Positions 5,266-6,198 of a DNA stretch of 6,198 bases are shown here, piece by piece; the stretch's first letter is position 1, and each line of letters opens with the position of its first letter. This DNA is from Clostridiales bacterium (GTDB taxonomy: Bacteria; Bacillota; Clostridia; Lachnospirales; Lachnospiraceae). The position numbers and the translations under genes are program-made. The stretch covers positions 1 to 6,198 of the forward strand of contig DXXQ01000016.1 in assembly GCA_019416265.1 (NCBI GenBank), given 5' to 3'. The notes beneath the pieces were generated by a model that worked only from the letters and a program-made list of their open reading frames with translations, made no database searches and was not told where the DNA came from.

Positions 5266-6198
5266 CTATGAACTAACAGAACGCCTGAAAATAATCCAAG
5301 TGCTTATGAAGTAACAAATCAACAAGATCAGCAAAATTCCTACGGTTGCTCCAAGCTGTAACATTAATGCGCCAAACCCAATATAGGCTGAAATTTCTGC
5401 TGATATTGTTTGGATAAAGTAACTGAGCACAACTGTAGCTACAATGATTGCAGTGATGATTGGCAGACCGAACCAGACACTTAACTGTTTTAATATAAGT
5501 TTACTGATATGCTTTTCCTCTACACCTAGTTTTCGGAGTACAGAGAAACGATATTTATATTGTCCTGCGTCTAAAAGCTGCTGTAAAGAAAGTACGGTAA
5601 GACATATCACCATCAAAATAACAGCACCATAAATCATTGCAGCCTGTAAGACAAAATTATTTGCTATTGTACTGTTCGTCTGCAGCGTGCGGAAACGTAT
5701 TCCATATATAACGCCGCTTTCTGTTTGTTCGGGATATTCTTCTGTAAAAAGTCTTTCCAGTTCCCTTGCATTTTCATAAGAGATGTTTTGAGCTGTTGTG
5801 ATATAGCGGTTTTTTATAACTGGAAGCAAGCTCTTACAAATATGATCCGGGAATACAAAGAGGACATTTGTATAGGAGTTATAAACGGTTTCGCCAATTG
5901 CTTTTTCGTGGAGGGATTGTTCAGAAAGCCTTAAAGTTCCTCTATCTGTCACAACACGGGTATGCTCTGTGAGAAAGCTGCTTTTTTCTTCTTCTGTTGC
6001 AATCGTTCTCCATTGTGTTGTAAATTCGTTTTCCCCCAGAGAAATCTGCTCGTAACCCAACATTTCCCGTATGGTGTTGTAATCACTTAAAGAAATCGCT
6101 GCAATCGGGAAATCATATTTTTGTCTGTTGTGAAAATCGTCTTTCTCTGGCAGATATAAGTTGAAAGTGCAGTCATAGTCTGTAATTATTTTGTGTTC
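5266..6198 (-). CDS. FtsX/BceB-type ABC transporter permease, C-terminal part
   Basis: The frame is open to the right edge of the window, so the true start is outside; 310 C-terminal residues are visible. The first 170 or so are hydrophilic and fit part of the outer domain of BceB-like permeases. Three membrane helices follow, beginning NNFVLQAAMIYGAVILMV, LSVWFGLPIITAII and LQLGATVGILLILL, as in the C-terminal FtsX domain. Between the first two is the cytoplasmic segment YKYRFSVLRKLGVEEKHIS, a typical coupling region (LRKLGV). Such permeases pair with an ATPase to sense or clear cell-wall antibiotics such as bacitracin or lantibiotics. That fits the neighbourhood, but the ATPase gene is not in view and the substrate is unknown. 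An ATG at 6063 is internal, since coding continues without a stop above it. The stop is TAG at 5266-5268. Confidence 0.85.
   Translation of the reverse strand, partial: EHKIITDYDCTFNLYLPEKDDFHNRQKYDFPIAAISLSDYNTIREMLGYEQISLGENEFTTQWRTIATEEEKSSFLTEHTRVVTDRGTLRLSEQSLHEKAIGETVYNSYTNVLFVFPDHICKSLLPVIKNRYITTAQNISYENARELERLFTEEYPEQTESGVIYGIRFRTLQTNSTIANNFVLQAAMIYGAVILMVICLTVLSLQQLLDAGQYKYRFSVLRKLGVEEKHISKLILKQLSVWFGLPIITAIIVATVVLSYFIQTISAEISAYIGFGALMLQLGATVGILLILLICYFISTWIIFRRSVSS

Overview
The window looks like part of a chromosome from a low-to-mid GC Gram-positive anaerobe of the class Clostridia, most likely Lachnospiraceae. This is an inference from AGGAGG-type ribosome binding sites, genes read from both strands with short gaps, roughly 40-50% GC in the core genes, and the protein families present (VanR/VanS, an S11 carboxypeptidase, a BceB-type FtsX permease). 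No RNA gene, insertion sequence, CRISPR array or origin was seen.

Layout. (1) 11-310, + strand: a small, very AT-rich three-helix membrane protein of unknown function, followed by a strong hairpin terminator (366-408). (2) 483-1208, - strand: a class I SAM-dependent methyltransferase. (3) 1251-1445: a divergent intergenic region with weak promoter candidates for both sides. (4) 1446-5116, + strand: the core of the window. It holds a 54-residue two-helix membrane protein, a VanR response regulator, a VanS histidine kinase (overlapping vanR by 14 bases), a secreted protein of unknown function, and a membrane-anchored serine D-Ala-D-Ala carboxypeptidase. (5) 5117-5265: convergent intergenic region with a long near-perfect inverted repeat. 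(6) 5266-6198, - strand: the C-terminal part of an FtsX/BceB-type ABC permease whose start lies beyond the window.

How the core may work. VanR and VanS resemble the enterococcal glycopeptide-sensing pair along most of their length. Two tandem 11-base copies of a TCGTAAGAAA element lie at 3397-3418, the first overlapping the vanS stop codon. They match, as I recall it, the binding consensus of phosphorylated VanR. This places a likely VanR-controlled promoter before the secreted protein and the carboxypeptidase. The carboxypeptidase would trim the terminal D-Ala from peptidoglycan pentapeptides, the residue pair that glycopeptides bind. The R-S-Y order recalls the vanD type cluster, whose VanY is also a penicillin-binding-type serine enzyme, but no vanH, ligase or vanX gene is present here. 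The unit therefore looks like a stand-alone cell-wall stress module rather than a full resistance operon. An intrinsic-terminator-like hairpin (3459-3511) stands between the putative VanR promoter and the secreted-protein gene, so either the leader is attenuated or read-through is tolerated.
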